From BOG-908 sp964242035 (GTDB taxonomy: Bacteria > Pseudomonadota > Alphaproteobacteria > Acetobacterales > Acetobacteraceae): a stretch of 5,838 nt of DNA. Below are positions 1 to 5,376 of this stretch, piece after piece. Position numbers and translations under genes: made by a program. How positions within the stretch are numbered: position 1 is the stretch's first letter; each line of letters starts with the position of its first letter. Below the pieces are notes generated by a model. It was given only the letters and a program-made list of their open reading frames with translations. It had not been told where the DNA came from and ran no database searches. The stretch lies in NCBI GenBank assembly GCA_964242035.1, contig CAXTCL010000230.1, forward strand, positions 1 to 5,838, in the 5' to 3' direction.

Positions 1-667
1 GGTCGAACGCCAGCTTCAGCCCGGCCAGCGCCTCCTTTGTGGTGCCGGCGCGTATGCAGCCGTCCTGATCCACCACGCCGCCCTTGCTGTGTATCGGCAC
101 GATCTCGTCGCTGAACTTGCCGGCGGCCTGCGCTTCGGACGCTTTCTTGTGGCTGGCGACGGCGAAATCTTCCTGCTGGTCCCGCGTGATCTGCCACTTG
201 CGCGCCACGTTCTCCGCCGTCTCGCCCATGCCCATATAGGCGCCCGGGTTCTTGCCAGCGAGCGTCACGTTGAACAGCGGGTTATACCCGCCCATCGGCA
301 CACGGCTCATGCTCTCGATGCCCGCGGCAATGAACACCTCGCCGGCGCCCATGCCGATCTGGCCTGCCGCAATGTGCACGCTGCTCATCGAACTGCCGCA
401 GAACCGGTTCACCGTCATCCCGCCAACACTCAGCGGTAGATCAGCCAACAAGCCAATAAGCCGCGCCACGTTCATCCCCTGCTCACCCTCGGGAAATGCG
501 GAGCCGACGATGATGTCCTCGATGTCCTCTGCCGCCACCTTCGTTTTTTCGATCAGGCCGCGTATCACCGCGGCCGCCATATCGTCCGCGCGCACGCGGG
601 CGAGTGCGCCTTTCTTGGCGAGTGTGAAGGGTGAGCGTGCGTAGCCGGCTATCACGACGTTTACCAT
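1..667 (-). CDS. Thiolase family protein (acetyl-CoA acyltransferase), N-terminal part, cut by the window edge
   Basis: This is a beta-oxidation or ketothiolase enzyme that cleaves 3-ketoacyl-CoA with CoA to acetyl-CoA and a shortened acyl-CoA, or runs the reverse condensation, in the cytoplasm. About 222 codons are visible, starting MVNVVIAGYARSPF, and the frame is open to the left edge, so the C-terminal catalytic His and Cys motifs lie outside. The acyl-accepting nucleophile is Cys90 in VNRFCGSSMSS, the position usual for biosynthetic and degradative thiolases. The run EGEQGMNVARLIGLL and the later MGMGETAENVA are typical of FadA-like members. The ATG at 665-667 is preceded by GGGAG at a spacing of 8, which supports this start. 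Repeat copy 1 begins 26 bases upstream. With a MerR regulator and an acyl-CoA ligase on the same strand it probably belongs to fatty-acid or branched-chain acyl-CoA degradation. The substrate chain length cannot be read from this half. Confidence 0.93.
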   Translation of the reverse strand, partial: MVNVVIAGYARSPFTLAKKGALARVRADDMAAAVIRGLIEKTKVAAEDIEDIIVGSAFPEGEQGMNVARLIGLLADLPLSVGGMTVNRFCGSSMSSVHIAAGQIGMGAGEVFIAAGIESMSRVPMGGYNPLFNVTLAGKNPGAYMGMGETAENVARKWQITRDQQEDFAVASHKKASEAQAAGKFSDEIVPIHSKGGVVDQDGCIRAGTTKEALAGLKLAFD

Positions 668-693
668 CTGGTTTTCTCCCTGGTTGTTCAGTT

Positions 694-755
694 AAGAAAG
701 CAAGCAGTTCTTTTTTGAAAAAAAGAACCAAAAAACTTTTATCTTCCCGTCTGCA
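694..755 (+). repeat. Interspersed AT-rich hairpin repeat, copy 1 (left member of pair 1)
   Basis: The order is a purine tail (AAGAAAGCAAGCA), then a hairpin at 707-728 with arms GTTCTTTTTT and AAAAAAGAAC and a 2-base loop, then AAAAAACTTTTA, then the inner arm CGTCTGCA at 748-755. It lies between the thiolase start and copy 2. The base of the stem is G-C here where most other copies have C-G. It is inverted relative to copy 2, and its inner arm matches that of copy 2 (TGCAGGCG, 814-821) at 7 of 8 positions. The spacer 756-813 shows no gene. Confidence 0.85.
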
Positions 756-813
756 TCATGGCTCGCTCAGGTTCTGCCGGCGCGCGCACTTGCAGGACCA
801 GCACGGGACTCTG

Positions 814-873
814 TGCAGGCGTCAGGAGCAAAAGTTTTTTGCTCTTCTTTTCAAAAAGAAGGCCTTCCTTCCT
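814..873 (-). repeat. Interspersed AT-rich hairpin repeat, copy 2 (right member of pair 1)
   Basis: Read on the minus strand, the copy begins directly after the merR stop codon (874-876) with an AGGAAGGAAGG tail. The hairpin follows at 844-861 with arms CTTCTTTT and AAAAGAAG and a 2-base loop. Next comes a second short palindrome at 826-844 (GAGCAAAA/TTTTGCTC), then the inner arm at 814-821. Its position right at a gene end suggests a role in 3'-end formation of the merR transcript. It could equally be a mobile repeat that settled in a tolerated site. Confidence 0.85.
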
Positions 874-1302
874 TCAAGCTTTCTTCCGCGCCGAAACGCC
901 AACAAACGCCTCTTCCGCCTGGCGTTGCACGTCCTCCAACTCCTCGATCGTCTGCTGCAACGCCTGCAACTGCTCGCGCAACGAGGCAAGCCGCTTGGCC
1001 ACGCCCGTGCGCAACAGGCGAAGCTGTTCGGCCTGCGTGTGGTCCACGCCGTAAAGGTCCAGGTAGTCCCGGATTTCGCGCAACGAAAACCCGAGGCGCT
1101 TACCACGCAGGATGAGTATCATACGGGCCCTGTCGCGCGCGGTGTACACCCGCGTGCTGCCGGCACGCTGGGGCGAGATCAGGCCCTTGTCCTCGTAGAA
1201 GCGGATGGTGCGGGCGGTGATCCCCAGGTCGCGGGCAAGCTGGGTCACCGTAAGAAACGGCTCCTCCTCGCTCTTGCTGTTCGCCAAGCCGGAACGCGTC
1301 AC
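874..1302 (-). CDS. MerR-family transcriptional regulator
   Basis: This is a DNA-binding regulator of 142 residues if translation starts at the GTG at 1300-1302. The winged helix-turn-helix spans about residues 16-85 and carries the family signature LTVTQLARDLGITARTIRFYE (residues 17-37), followed by DKGLISPQR and the wing (TRVY, 50-53). Residues about 90-131 are heptad-like and rich in L, Q and E, forming the dimerisation coiled coil. The protein has no cysteine, so it is unlikely to be a metal or redox sensor of the MerR, CueR or SoxR type. The cysteine-free short form resembles the LiuR-like regulators of leucine and acyl-CoA catabolism, which fits the adjacent thiolase and acyl-CoA ligase; that assignment is inference. 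The GTG is preceded by AGGGAA a few bases upstream. An ATG 25 codons earlier (1375-1377) would add a cysteine-bearing, non-family leader crossing the putative operator, so I prefer the GTG. Confidence 0.9.
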   Translation of the reverse strand: MTRSGLANSKSEEEPFLTVTQLARDLGITARTIRFYEDKGLISPQRAGSTRVYTARDRARMILILRGKRLGFSLREIRDYLDLYGVDHTQAEQLRLLRTGVAKRLASLREQLQALQQTIEELEDVQRQAEEAFVGVSARKKA

Positions 1303-1314
1303 GGGTTCCCTATA

Positions 1315-1330
1315 CGTCAACCTGATGACG
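1315..1330. promoter_or_regulatory. Inverted repeat upstream of merR, possible operator
   Basis: CGTCA and TGACG (1315-1319 and 1326-1330) form a perfect dyad with a 6-base centre, 13 bases upstream of the GTG start of merR. MerR regulators bind such short dyads and often autoregulate, so this is a candidate operator. Five-base arms can occur by chance. Confidence 0.35.
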
Positions 1331-1332
1331 CA

Positions 1333-1360
1333 GATATAGCAGGAAGACCCCACCGTGCAA
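1333..1360 (-). promoter_or_regulatory. Possible merR promoter
   Basis: On the minus strand a TTGCAC (1355-1360) is followed after 16 bases by TATATC (1333-1338). The start point would fall at or next to the dyad at 1315-1330. The match to the sigma-70 consensus is modest (3 of 6 and 4 of 6), so this is a weak prediction resting on its position upstream of merR. Confidence 0.25.
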
Positions 1361-1423
1361 GCGCCCGATCGCCTCAAGACAAATCGCGGTCAGATGAACC
1401 AAAGCGCCTGCCCCACCGTCAGG

Positions 1424-1475
1424 AACAAAAATTCTTTTGCTTCTTTTTTTTAAAAAAGAAGGCCTTGCTTTCTTC
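1424..1475 (-). repeat. Interspersed AT-rich hairpin repeat, copy 3 (solitary)
   Basis: Read on the minus strand it starts immediately after the TAG stop (1476-1478) of the small exported protein gene. It has the GAAGAAAGCAAGG tail and a 10-bp perfect stem at 1440-1461 (CTTCTTTTTT/AAAAAAGAAG, loop TT). The next block is diverged: CAAAAGAATTTTTG replaces the usual CAAAAAACTTTTG. No inverted partner is present in the 121 bases between it and merR, unlike the other six copies. Confidence 0.8.
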
Positions 1476-1874
1476 CTAACGCCCAGGCTCCTCCAAATGC
1501 CCGATCCGCTTGTGTATGGCCGCCTGGAACTGCAGCGAAGAATCCGCCAGATCCTTGCAAAGCGCCGGCACCGTCGTGTTCTGCTGCGTCGCCAAATCGG
1601 AGACGGGTATCTGCCCGCCGTCCGGCGCCACCGAAAACCCATTACGGCCAAGCTCCTCCGCGCGGACGGTGGAAAGGTTTGTGGAGGGCGCGCCCAGGAA
1701 CGCCTCGCGCTCGGCGGAGACGGCGTCCGCGCCGGCATGGCCCTTGTCGTGGCAGTATTCGATGAGGCCGAGCTGGTTGGCGGCGACCTGGCTGAGCTTG
1801 GCGGCCGGGCTTAGCTGGGCTTGGGCGGCGGCAGGCAGGAGGAGGGCGGCGGCGGCGAGCAGGCACTTCGACAT
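1476..1874 (-). CDS. Small exported protein of unknown function
   Basis: The product has 132 residues. Residues 1-19 form a Sec signal peptide: a Lys near the N terminus, a hydrophobic Ala/Leu core, and an AQA site with cleavage expected before Gln20. The mature part of about 113 residues would be periplasmic or secreted. It has two cysteines, Cys41 in IEYCHDKG and Cys106 in PALCKDL, which could form a disulfide. Cys4 lies inside the signal peptide and is not in a lipobox. No transmembrane segment or catalytic motif is visible. It faintly recalls small exported proteins labelled 'pore-forming ESAT-6 family' in acetic acid bacteria; that comparison is from memory and unverified. GGAG lies 9 bases before the ATG. 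The signal peptide, the normal minus-strand codon use and the placement of a repeat at its stop codon all support a real gene. It lies between the ligase and merR, but nothing ties it functionally to them. Confidence 0.8.
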   Translation of the reverse strand: MSKCLLAAAALLLPAAAQAQLSPAAKLSQVAANQLGLIEYCHDKGHAGADAVSAEREAFLGAPSTNLSTVRAEELGRNGFSVAPDGGQIPVSDLATQQNTTVPALCKDLADSSLQFQAAIHKRIGHLEEPGR

Positions 1875-1878
1875 GCGG

Positions 1879-1898
1879 GGACACTCCGGCGGGTGTCC
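1879..1898 (-). promoter_or_regulatory. Small inverted repeat overlapping the ribosome binding site of the exported-protein gene
   Basis: GGACAC (1879-1884) and GTGTCC (1893-1898) are perfect 6-base arms around an 8-base loop. On the mRNA the Shine-Dalgarno GGAG (complement of 1884-1887) straddles the loop and the 3' arm, so folding could mask the site. It could also be a protein-binding dyad. No regulator is evident. Confidence 0.35.
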
Positions 1899-1960
1899 AA
1901 GGAAGGAAGCACTTCTTTTTTGAAAAAAAGAAGCAAAAAACTTTTACTTCCCGCGCCTGC
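1899..1960 (+). repeat. Interspersed AT-rich hairpin repeat, copy 4 (left member of pair 2)
   Basis: The order is an AAGGAAGGAAG tail, a hairpin at 1912-1933 with 10-base arms CTTCTTTTTT/AAAAAAGAAG and loop GA, then GCAAAAAACTTTTA, then the inner arm CGCCTGC (1954-1960). It lies 25 bases upstream of the start of the small exported protein gene. It is an inverted partner of copy 5. The central spacer 1961-2019 also folds: CCTGTTTTGC (1974-1983) pairs with GGCAGAACAGG (1997-2007) with one mismatch. Confidence 0.87.
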
Positions 1961-2019
1961 CCAGAGGCCCGCTCCTGTTTTGCAAACGCGCATACTGGCA
2001 GAACAGGTACAGCCTGGAT

Positions 2020-2080
2020 GCAGGCGGGTAGACAAAAGTTTTTTGCTTCTTTTTTTCAAAAAAGAAGGCCTCGCTTCCTT
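2020..2080 (-). repeat. Interspersed AT-rich hairpin repeat, copy 5 (right member of pair 2)
   Basis: This is an inverted copy whose purine tail (AAGGAAGCGAGG on the minus strand) begins 3 bases after the TAG stop of the acyl-CoA ligase. The hairpin is at 2046-2067 with arms CTTCTTTTTT and AAAAAAGAAG. The block CAAAAGTTTTTTGC (2033-2046) and the inner arm GCAGGCG (2020-2026) complete it. The inner arm is the exact complement of the inner arm of copy 4. Confidence 0.87.
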
Positions 2081-2083
2081 AAC

Positions 2084-3718
2084 CTATGCCACCTTGGCCG
2101 CCTCCTCAGCAATAAGCTCCTTCTTGGAAAGCTTCCCGATCACCGTCTTTGGCAGCTCCGCGCGTATTTCCACCTCGCGCGGCATCTCGATCTTGCTGAC
2201 GTAACCAGCAAGAAAGGCGCGCAGCTCCTCCGGCGTGGCGTTCTGCCCATCCTTCAGCGTCACGAACGCCTTCGGCGCCTGCCCCCGATACGCATCCGGC
2301 AGCCCGATGACGACGGCGTCCCGCACCGCTTCATGCTGGTAGAGCGCTTCCTCCAGCACGCGGGGATACACGTTGTAGCCGCCGCAAAGGATGACGTCCT
2401 TGATGCGGTCGACAAGGAACAGATAGCCATCCTCGTCGAGGTAGCCGACGTCGCCGGTGCGCAGGCTTCCGTCCACCATCACGCGGGCGGTTTCGTCCGG
2501 ACGGTTCCAGTAGCCGCGCATCACCTGGGGTCCGCGTATGCAGATCTCGCCGCGCTCGCCCTGCGGCAGCACGCGCGACGGGTCATCGACCGCGCGTATC
2601 TCCACGACCGTGCCGGTAAGGGGGATCCCTATCGAGCCTTCCTTGTAGGTGCGGCCTGGCCCGGTGAAGCTGACCACCGGCGAGGTCTCCGACAGGCCGT
2701 AGCCCTCCATCAGCCAGCAGCCTGTCAGCGCCATGAAGCGCGTGCGTATCTCTGCCGGCAGCGGCGCGCCGCCTGACATGCAGATCTGTATGGAGCTCAT
2801 GTCCACCGGCTTCCTGGCGGCGGCGGCGGCGGCGACCAGCGCGGTGTAGATGGTGGGCACGGCAGGGAACATCGTGGGCCGGGCGGTGGCGATGGTGGCG
2901 AGCACCTGCTCCAGCTCGAAGCGCGGCAGCAGGATCATCTCGGAGGCACTCATCACGCCCACGATCATGACGGAGTTGAGCGCGAACACGTGGAACAGCG
3001 GCAGCACGCCGAGCACCCGGTCCGTGCCATGCGGCCGCTGGCCCAGATCGAGCCAACTCTGCATGGCGTTGCAGGTGATGTTGGCGTGGCTGAGCTCGGC
3101 CGCCTTTGGCACGCCCGTGGTGCCGCCGGTATATTGCAGCACCGCGGTGGCGGACGGGTCGATGGTGACCGGGGTGGGTGCTGCGGTGCCGCGGGTCAGC
3201 ATCCGGGCGGTGATGGAGACGCCGTCATCCGGGATGGCGGCCAGGTCGGCGCGCTTGGCCAGGCGGTATGCCTGGCCTTTCAGCAAGGGGAGTGCGGCGG
3301 CCATGGAGCAGACCACGATCTTCTTCAGGCCGGTATGCGCCGCCGCAGCGGCCACCTTCGGGTAGATGGCGGCCAGGTCGATTGTGACCATCACCTCGGT
3401 GCCGGAATCGGTGATCTGGTGGACCAGCTCGCGCTCCACATAGAGCGGGTTGAAGTTCACCACGATGCCGCCGGCACGCAAGATGGCGAAGAAGTAGATG
3501 ACGGAATACGGCGTGTTCGGCAGGCACAGGCCCACGCGCGTGCCCAGTTGCACGCCGATATCCTGCAGGCCGCGTGTGGCGCGGGTGACTTCGGCGTCGA
3601 GCTGCGCGTAGGTCCAGCGGCGCCCGAGGAAGGCGATGGCCGGCTTGCCTGGGTGGTTGCGGACGGTGTCGTCCAGAAGCGAGGGGATCGGGCGTGGGAT
3701 CACGCTGAGCTCAGCCAA
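2084..3718 (-). CDS. fadD: Long-chain acyl-CoA ligase, FadD-like (AMP-forming)
   Basis: This enzyme activates a carboxylic acid, probably a fatty acid, with ATP to an acyl-adenylate and then an acyl-CoA, the entry step of beta-oxidation. It has 544 residues, a normal full length. The N-terminal part has ILRAGGIVVNFNPLY (79-93), very close to E. coli FadD. The ANL-superfamily motifs follow in order: phosphate loop YTGGTTGVPK (196-205), adenine-binding GYGLSET (339-345), TGDVGYLDEDG (421-431) with Arg438, hinge-region GGYNVYP (446-452), and catalytic Lys529 in PKTVIGKLSKKEL. No key residue is missing. The start is TTG at 3716-3718, favoured because GAGGA ends 6 bases upstream; a GTG five codons later (3701-3703) has a poorer site. 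The start overlaps the ferredoxin stop by 8 bases, implying translational coupling. No signal peptide is seen, so the enzyme is cytoplasmic or peripheral to the membrane. Chain-length preference is not readable from the sequence. Confidence 0.95.
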   Translation of the reverse strand: MAELSVIPRPIPSLLDDTVRNHPGKPAIAFLGRRWTYAQLDAEVTRATRGLQDIGVQLGTRVGLCLPNTPYSVIYFFAILRAGGIVVNFNPLYVERELVHQITDSGTEVMVTIDLAAIYPKVAAAAAHTGLKKIVVCSMAAALPLLKGQAYRLAKRADLAAIPDDGVSITARMLTRGTAAPTPVTIDPSATAVLQYTGGTTGVPKAAELSHANITCNAMQSWLDLGQRPHGTDRVLGVLPLFHVFALNSVMIVGVMSASEMILLPRFELEQVLATIATARPTMFPAVPTIYTALVAAAAAARKPVDMSSIQICMSGGAPLPAEIRTRFMALTGCWLMEGYGLSETSPVVSFTGPGRTYKEGSIGIPLTGTVVEIRAVDDPSRVLPQGERGEICIRGPQVMRGYWNRPDETARVMVDGSLRTGDVGYLDEDGYLFLVDRIKDVILCGGYNVYPRVLEEALYQHEAVRDAVVIGLPDAYRGQAPKAFVTLKDGQNATPEELRAFLAGYVSKIEMPREVEIRAELPKTVIGKLSKKELIAEEAAKVA

Positions 3719-4040
3719 GCTGGTTCCTCGTGCCGGCGGGCAGCTTCACGGTCAGGCCGTCAAGTTCCGGCGTCATGACGATCTGGCAGCCGAGCCGGCT
3801 GGTGGCCTGCAGGCCGAACGCCAGGTCCAGCATGTCCTCCTCGTCCTCGGTCGCCTTGGCCAGGCGCGGGTACCAGGCGGGATCGACCACCACGTGGCAG
3901 GTGGAGCAGGCGAGCGAGCCCTCGCAGGCGCCTTCGATGTCGACGCCGTATTTGTGCGCCACTTCCAGCACGGACAGGCCGAGCGGGGCGTCCACCTCCT
4001 TGAGGGTGCCGTCGCGCAAGGCGAATGTCATCTTGGGCAT
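3711..4040 (-). CDS. fdx: [2Fe-2S] ferredoxin, adrenodoxin/ISC type
   Basis: This is a soluble one-electron carrier of 109 residues. The cluster ligands are Cys39, Cys45, Cys48 and Cys85 in GACEGSLACSTCHV and SRLGCQI, the C-X5-C-X2-C-X36-C spacing of ISC and mitochondrial (FDX-type) ferredoxins rather than plant-type. The acidic stretch TEDEEDMLD (64-72) matches the partner-binding helix of adrenodoxins. In known systems such a ferredoxin delivers electrons for sulfane-sulfur reduction during Fe-S cluster assembly, or feeds cytochrome P450 enzymes. The cysteine desulfurase ending 6 bases upstream favours the first role. The ATG at 4038-4040 has AGAGG about 11 bases upstream, inside the desulfurase end. 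The stop overlaps the start of the acyl-CoA ligase, so all three are probably one transcript. A dedicated role with the ligase's pathway cannot be excluded. Confidence 0.95.
   Translation of the reverse strand: MPKMTFALRDGTLKEVDAPLGLSVLEVAHKYGVDIEGACEGSLACSTCHVVVDPAWYPRLAKATEDEEDMLDLAFGLQATSRLGCQIVMTPELDGLTVKLPAGTRNQLG
3725..3729 (-). promoter_or_regulatory. Ribosome binding site deciding the TTG start of the acyl-CoA ligase
   Basis: The complement reads GAGGA, 6 bases before the TTG at 3716-3718 and inside the last codons of the ferredoxin gene. The spacing is near optimal. The next in-frame candidate, GTG at 3701-3703, lacks a comparable site, so the overlapping TTG start is preferred. Confidence 0.6.
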
Positions 4041-4046
4041 GTGTGG

Positions 4047-5222
4047 TCAGGCCTCTGCATGTTCCGACGTCTGCGACGGCGTGGTTCGGGATAGGCGGGC
4101 GTGGGCGTCGGCGAGCAGGGTTGCGGCCGCTTCGATGTCGGGCGCCGAGGTAAAACGTCCGATACCCACGCGCAAGGTACGTGCCGCCTGGGCGGGCGAA
4201 AGGCCCATGGCGGCCAGCACGTGGCTGGGCGCCACCTCGGCCGAAGTGCAGGCGGAGCCGGTGGAGACGCACAGCGCCGGCGCCGCCGCGATTAGGTCCA
4301 GCGCACGGGCGGCGGGGAAGCGCAGGCTGAGCGCACCAGGGGCGGTTGGAGCGTCGCCGGTGTTGCTGACGAGGCCGGGGATGCGCGCGTGGAGCAGGCC
4401 GGCCAGCCGGTCGCGATGATCACGTATGCGGGCGGCGTCGGCGCCCATCCGGCTGTTGGCCAGCCGGCACGCCTCGCCGAAGCCCACCGCAAGCGGGGTG
4501 GGTATCGTGCCGGACCGCAGGCCGCGCTCCTGGCCGCCGCCGGAGAACAGCGGCGCCAACCGGGTGCGCGGGCGCCGGCGGACGTAGAGCGCGCCGATCC
4601 CCTTCGGGCCATACAGCTTGTGGGCGCTGATCGAGGCCAGGTGGACGCCCAACGATCCGATATCGACGGGAAGACGCCCGGCCGCCTGCGCCAGATCCGT
4701 GTGGAACAGCGCGCCGGCGTTCCGCGCCAGCGCGGCGATTGCCGCAATGTCCTGCAGCACGCCCGTCTCGTTGTTGGCCGCCATGACGCTGACCAGGAGC
4801 GTGGGCGTCCGCAGGGCATCCTGCAGCGCATCGAGGTCCAGCAGGCCAGTGGGCCCGACCGGCAGCACCACCGGCTCGAAGCCCTCGGCGGCCAGCTCTG
4901 CCACGCTGGCGAGGACGCATTTGTGCTCGGTGGCCACGGTGACGATCCGCCGCGGGCCTTCCCGGCCGGCGTGGCGCGCGGCCCCCTTTATGGCGAGGTT
5001 GTTCGCCTCAGTGGCGCCGGAGGTGAGGATGATCTCGCGCGGGTCCGCCCCGAGCAGCGCGGCTATCCGTTCGCGGGCGACGCGCACGGCATCGGCGGCC
5101 TGGTGGCCCATCGCGTGTTCGGCGCTGTGCGGGTTGCCGTAATGGTCGGTGAACCACGGCAGCATTACGGCGAGCACTTCGGGGTCGCAGCGGGTGGTGG
5201 CCTGGTTGTCTAGGTAGATCAT
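4047..5222 (-). CDS. iscS: Cysteine desulfurase, IscS type (class V aminotransferase fold)
   Basis: This PLP enzyme takes sulfur from L-cysteine as an enzyme persulfide, leaving alanine, for Fe-S clusters, thiolated tRNA and cofactors. It has 391 residues. Visible elements are YLDNQATT (3-10), GNPHS (29-33), SGATEANN (68-75), PLP-stacking His100 in TEHK, Asp176 and Gln179 in HTDLAQ, Schiff-base Lys202 in SAHKLYGPKG, GGGQERGLRSGT (228-239), and catalytic Cys325 in STGSACTSAEV. The cysteine lies in the longer loop of group I (IscS/NifS) enzymes, not SufS. The C terminus ends after ARLSRTTPSQTSEHAEA and lacks the SPLWEM-type tail that contacts the IscU scaffold in E. coli. The ATG at 5220-5222 gives the usual N terminus, although its Shine-Dalgarno is weak. 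The frame stays open upstream through the repeats, but that part has no family similarity. The ferredoxin follows directly, and a second desulfurase lies upstream. Confidence 0.95.
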   Translation of the reverse strand: MIYLDNQATTRCDPEVLAVMLPWFTDHYGNPHSAEHAMGHQAADAVRVARERIAALLGADPREIILTSGATEANNLAIKGAARHAGREGPRRIVTVATEHKCVLASVAELAAEGFEPVVLPVGPTGLLDLDALQDALRTPTLLVSVMAANNETGVLQDIAAIAALARNAGALFHTDLAQAAGRLPVDIGSLGVHLASISAHKLYGPKGIGALYVRRRPRTRLAPLFSGGGQERGLRSGTIPTPLAVGFGEACRLANSRMGADAARIRDHRDRLAGLLHARIPGLVSNTGDAPTAPGALSLRFPAARALDLIAAAPALCVSTGSACTSAEVAPSHVLAAMGLSPAQAARTLRVGIGRFTSAPDIEAAATLLADAHARLSRTTPSQTSEHAEA

Positions 5223-5273
5223 CTTGCGGCAAGAGCCTCTGCGTGTTCCGCGGCGAAGGGTGACAGCAACAGT

Positions 5274-5282
5274 CTTATACCA
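5274..5282 (-). promoter_or_regulatory. Possible extended -10 promoter element for iscS-fdx-ligase
   Basis: The minus strand reads TGG then TATAAG, an extended -10 (TGnTATAAT-like, 5 of 6 in the hexamer). Transcription would start about 45 bases upstream of the iscS ATG. A convincing -35 is not seen; the 17-bp position reads TGATCC. An imperfect dyad, GACTGTTGCTGTC on the minus strand (5262-5274), overlaps the expected start and could bind a regulator. If real, this promoter separates the iscS transcript from the upstream desulfurase gene. Confidence 0.35.
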
Positions 5283-5303
5283 GGCGGCTTGGATGTGGAT
5301 CAC

Positions 5304-5360
5304 AGCAAGCAAGCAGTCCTTTTTGAAAAGGACCGCAAACCTTTTGACTCCGCTGTCGCG
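5304..5360 (+). repeat. Interspersed AT-rich hairpin repeat, copy 6 (left member of pair 3, diverged)
   Basis: The order is an AGCAAGCAAGCA tail, a hairpin at 5316-5333 with 8-base arms GTCCTTTT/AAAAGGAC, then GCAAACCTTTTGAC, then the inner arm CGCTGTCGCG (5351-5360). The stem differs from the common CTTC/GAAG form at two positions, and both are compensated on the other arm. It forms an inverted pair with copy 7. Confidence 0.82.
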
Positions 5361-5376
5361 CGTTGGTGGAAAGGTC

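Noticed and set aside
1303..1377. Longer MerR protein starting at the ATG at 1375-1377
   Set aside because: The extra 25 residues are unlike the family and would cover the putative promoter and dyad. The GTG at 1300-1302 has a purine-rich site and gives the normal length.
1424..1475. Calling the repeats simple rho-independent terminators
   Set aside because: On the coding strand the stems are AT-rich and not followed by a clean U run, and the paired arrangement exceeds what a terminator needs. I kept them as repeats with possible 3'-end function.
631..1479. Plus-strand open frame of 282 codons across the merR region
   Set aside because: It is antisense to merR, runs through two repeat copies and gives Lys/Phe-rich stretches from the poly-A/poly-T blocks with no family features.
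2990..3778. Plus-strand open frame of 262 codons opposite the acyl-CoA ligase
   Set aside because: It is a shadow frame produced by high GC opposite a clearly real gene; no recognisable motif and no ribosome binding site that I can see.
5262..5274. IscR- or RirA-type iron-sulfur operator upstream of iscS
   Set aside because: The GACTGTTGCTGTC dyad is imperfect and I cannot match it to a known consensus; mentioned only with the promoter.
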